From contig CAZUAH010000604.1 of assembly GCA_964617665.1 (NCBI GenBank), positions 1 to 8,152 of the forward strand: 8,152 bases of DNA, given 5' to 3'. Below, piece after piece: positions 7,134 to 8,152 of this stretch. Positions within the stretch are counted from its first letter, which is position 1; each line of letters starts with the position of its first letter. The position numbers and the translations under genes were made by a program. The notes beneath the pieces were generated by a model. It did no database searches. It was not told where the DNA came from and saw nothing but the letters and a program-made list of their open reading frames with translations. The stretch comes from JADHUC01 sp964617665 (lineage in GTDB: Bacteria > Planctomycetota > Planctomycetia > Pirellulales > Pirellulaceae).

Positions 7134-7570
7134 AGCAGGGCTCCGAGCGTCAGTGCGCCGAGAGCCGCCATGACAAATACGACTCGACCGGACAATTCAA
7201 TCGGCTCGTAGACTTTGACTTGACGGCCTTCGCCAAAATCGTGCCCGCACTCCTCGCACAAACGGTAGAACTTGGGCGCAAACGCCTCGTCGCAACTGGG
7301 GCACATCAGCAATACCGGCCCGTGGTCTTCGTCGGGGCCTCCGTCGCAGGTCTTGCACGCGCAGCCTGAATCGCGTTGAGTGCGATTGACGGGCGCTGCA
7401 GCCGGGATGTACTCGGCCAATGGAAACTGGTCGCCTGCGATGTCACACGTCGGACAGTATGTCGGTCGACTCCGCCCACACTCTGGACAATGTGGCCAAT
7501 CCAGCCACCTCTCGTCGTCCAGGTAGTGGATGTCGCTATCAGACGGTCCGTTGGTGCTTTGCTCACTCAT
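7106..7570 (-). CDS. Small zinc-ribbon protein with a C-terminal membrane anchor, function unknown
   Basis: This is a 154-residue protein from ATG 7570; ATG 7579 and TTG 7591 are in-frame alternatives and none has a strong ribosome binding site. Cysteines occur in pairs typical of zinc ribbons: CPEC (28-31) with CPTC (39-42), and CPSC (90-93) with CEEC (105-108). A third cluster, CACKTC (70-75), lies between them. An acidic N-terminus precedes the first ribbon. Residues about 129-151 are a single hydrophobic membrane helix, followed by only FRA-like residues, so the protein should be tail-anchored with its ribbons in the cytoplasm. I do not recognise a named family. It converges on lipA with a 28-bp overlap and is divergent from the esterase gene, so it has its own promoter in 7571-7691. 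A link to lipoylation is not shown. Metal-dependent binding to protein or nucleic acid is the general expectation for ribbons. Confidence 0.75.
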   Translation of the reverse strand: MSEQSTNGPSDSDIHYLDDERWLDWPHCPECGRSRPTYCPTCDIAGDQFPLAEYIPAAAPVNRTQRDSGCACKTCDGGPDEDHGPVLLMCPSCDEAFAPKFYRLCEECGHDFGEGRQVKVYEPIELSGRVVFVMAALGALTLGALLYWWLLFRA

Positions 7571-7597
7571 CCACAGCATTAGAACCCACAACGCTGA

Positions 7598-7627
7598 TTG
7601 CGGGCAAGGCGCCTACCAATGCATAAT
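7598..7627 (+). promoter_or_regulatory. Weak sigma-70-like promoter candidate for the esterase gene
   Basis: TTGCGG (7598-7603), an 18-base spacer and CATAAT (7622-7627) lie about 65 bp before the ATG at 7692, in the 121-bp gap between two divergent genes. The -10 element matches consensus at five of six positions and the -35 at only three. This is a pattern match, not proof. Confidence 0.3.
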
Positions 7628-7691
7628 ATGGTCCGCTGACACAGGCATTCTCCGCTTTCGTATCACGTCGAATCCATGAGGAGATCTGACC

Positions 7692-8152
7692 ATGACCGCT
7701 CTTGCCAAGACAACAAACGGTAACGTTCATCCGCAGCATGTATTTTGGCTCGTTGCCATTGCTCTGATCGTCTCGGCACAGCAATCCGCATCTGCGGCTG
7801 GCCCGCGTGTTTTGCCTCCCGGCCAATTGCCGGCCGACGAACGATTGGAGCCATTGAAAGATCTGAACGGCTATTTCCCGTTCACGCCGCCGAAATCCAA
7901 GGAGGAGTGGGAACAGCGCGCCGACGAACTGCGACGCCAGATGCTCGTTTCTCAAGGGCTGCTTCCCATGCCGACCAAGACGCCGTTGAATCCAGTCATT
8001 CATGGTCGGATCGACCAAGGCGATTACACGATCGAGAAGGCGTACTTCGAGAGCTTTCCCGGTTTCTACGTGACCGGCAGTTTGTACCGTCCGAAGAACG
8101 CAAAAGGCAAGGTGCCGGGCGTGCTGTGTCCGCACGGACATTGGGCCAACGG
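7692..8152 (+). CDS. Secreted alpha/beta-hydrolase (acetylxylan-esterase-like), C-terminus outside window
   Basis: From ATG 7692 the frame stays open for 153 codons to the window edge, so the gene is partial. GGAG 8 bases before the ATG is a good ribosome binding site and fixes the start; the ATG at 7676 is out of frame. Residues 17-36 form a signal peptide (hydrophobic core, then SASAA before Gly37), so the enzyme is exported. The mature part has a helical lead (EEWEQRADELRRQM, 71-84), a beta-rich section (KAYFESFPGFYVTGSLYRP, 116-134) and then CPHGHW at 146-151. The HG of that motif is the usual oxyanion-hole turn after the first core strand of alpha/beta-hydrolases. The layout resembles planctomycete proteins annotated as acetylxylan esterases or Abhydrolase_7. 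The nucleophile serine and the catalytic His and Asp lie beyond the edge. The substrate is unproven; deacylation of plant or algal polysaccharide is the likely guess. Confidence 0.85.
   Translation, partial: MTALAKTTNGNVHPQHVFWLVAIALIVSAQQSASAAGPRVLPPGQLPADERLEPLKDLNGYFPFTPPKSKEEWEQRADELRRQMLVSQGLLPMPTKTPLNPVIHGRIDQGDYTIEKAYFESFPGFYVTGSLYRPKNAKGKVPGVLCPHGHWAN

Noticed and set aside
7563..8141. Minus-strand open frame of 192 codons
   Set aside because: It is antisense to the esterase gene, which has a ribosome binding site, a signal peptide and an oxyanion motif. The mirror frame has none of these.

Overview
The window looks like a moderately GC-rich planctomycete chromosome, probably Pirellulales or a relative. 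The evidence is the gene content. There is a Tat-type exported Gfo/Idh/MocA oxidoreductase next to a sulfatase, a secreted protein with two SHD1 (SLA1 homology 1) domains, and a lipoprotein with 'PDSKRVAY...VVVDG' beta-propeller repeats. There is also a relic of an ISAzo13/'Rhodopirellula' type transposase and the start of a secreted alpha/beta-hydrolase of the acetylxylan-esterase kind. The assignment rests on family knowledge, not on a phylogeny.

Left part (1-3029). A lipoprotein gene runs off the left edge on the minus strand. It is followed by the last ~75 codons of an ISAzo13-like transposase on the plus strand, and then by a sulfatase gene cut down to its first 87 codons on the minus strand. 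That sulfatase stub lies 59 bp downstream of, and co-directional with, an intact exported Gfo/Idh/MocA oxidoreductase. The two look like a former carbohydrate-catabolic operon whose second gene was broken near an insertion-sequence remnant. About 410 bp without a convincing gene (2620-3029) separate this block from the next.

Middle (3030-5446). One large minus-strand gene encodes a secreted protein with two SHD1 domains, a WD40-like propeller and a separate C-terminal alpha/beta domain. Its start is uncertain (GTG at 5036 or GTG at 5186). The region upstream of it is the divergent control region shared with lipB.

Right part (5447-8152). lipB and lipA overlap by 8 bp and form the lipoate synthesis operon. 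LipB moves octanoate from acyl carrier protein to the lipoyl domains, and LipA inserts two sulphur atoms. LipA has all its expected motifs. The LipB homologue has the fold motifs but appears to lack both members of the Lys/Cys catalytic dyad (Gln and His instead), which is the most interesting point in the window. lipA ends 28 bp inside a convergent gene for a small, C-terminally membrane-anchored zinc-ribbon protein. That gene is divergent from the signal-peptide-bearing esterase/hydrolase gene cut by the right edge.

No rRNA, tRNA, CRISPR array, phage module or obvious multi-gene defence system is visible. The candidates for novelty are the atypical LipB, the SHD1-propeller protein and the zinc-ribbon membrane protein.
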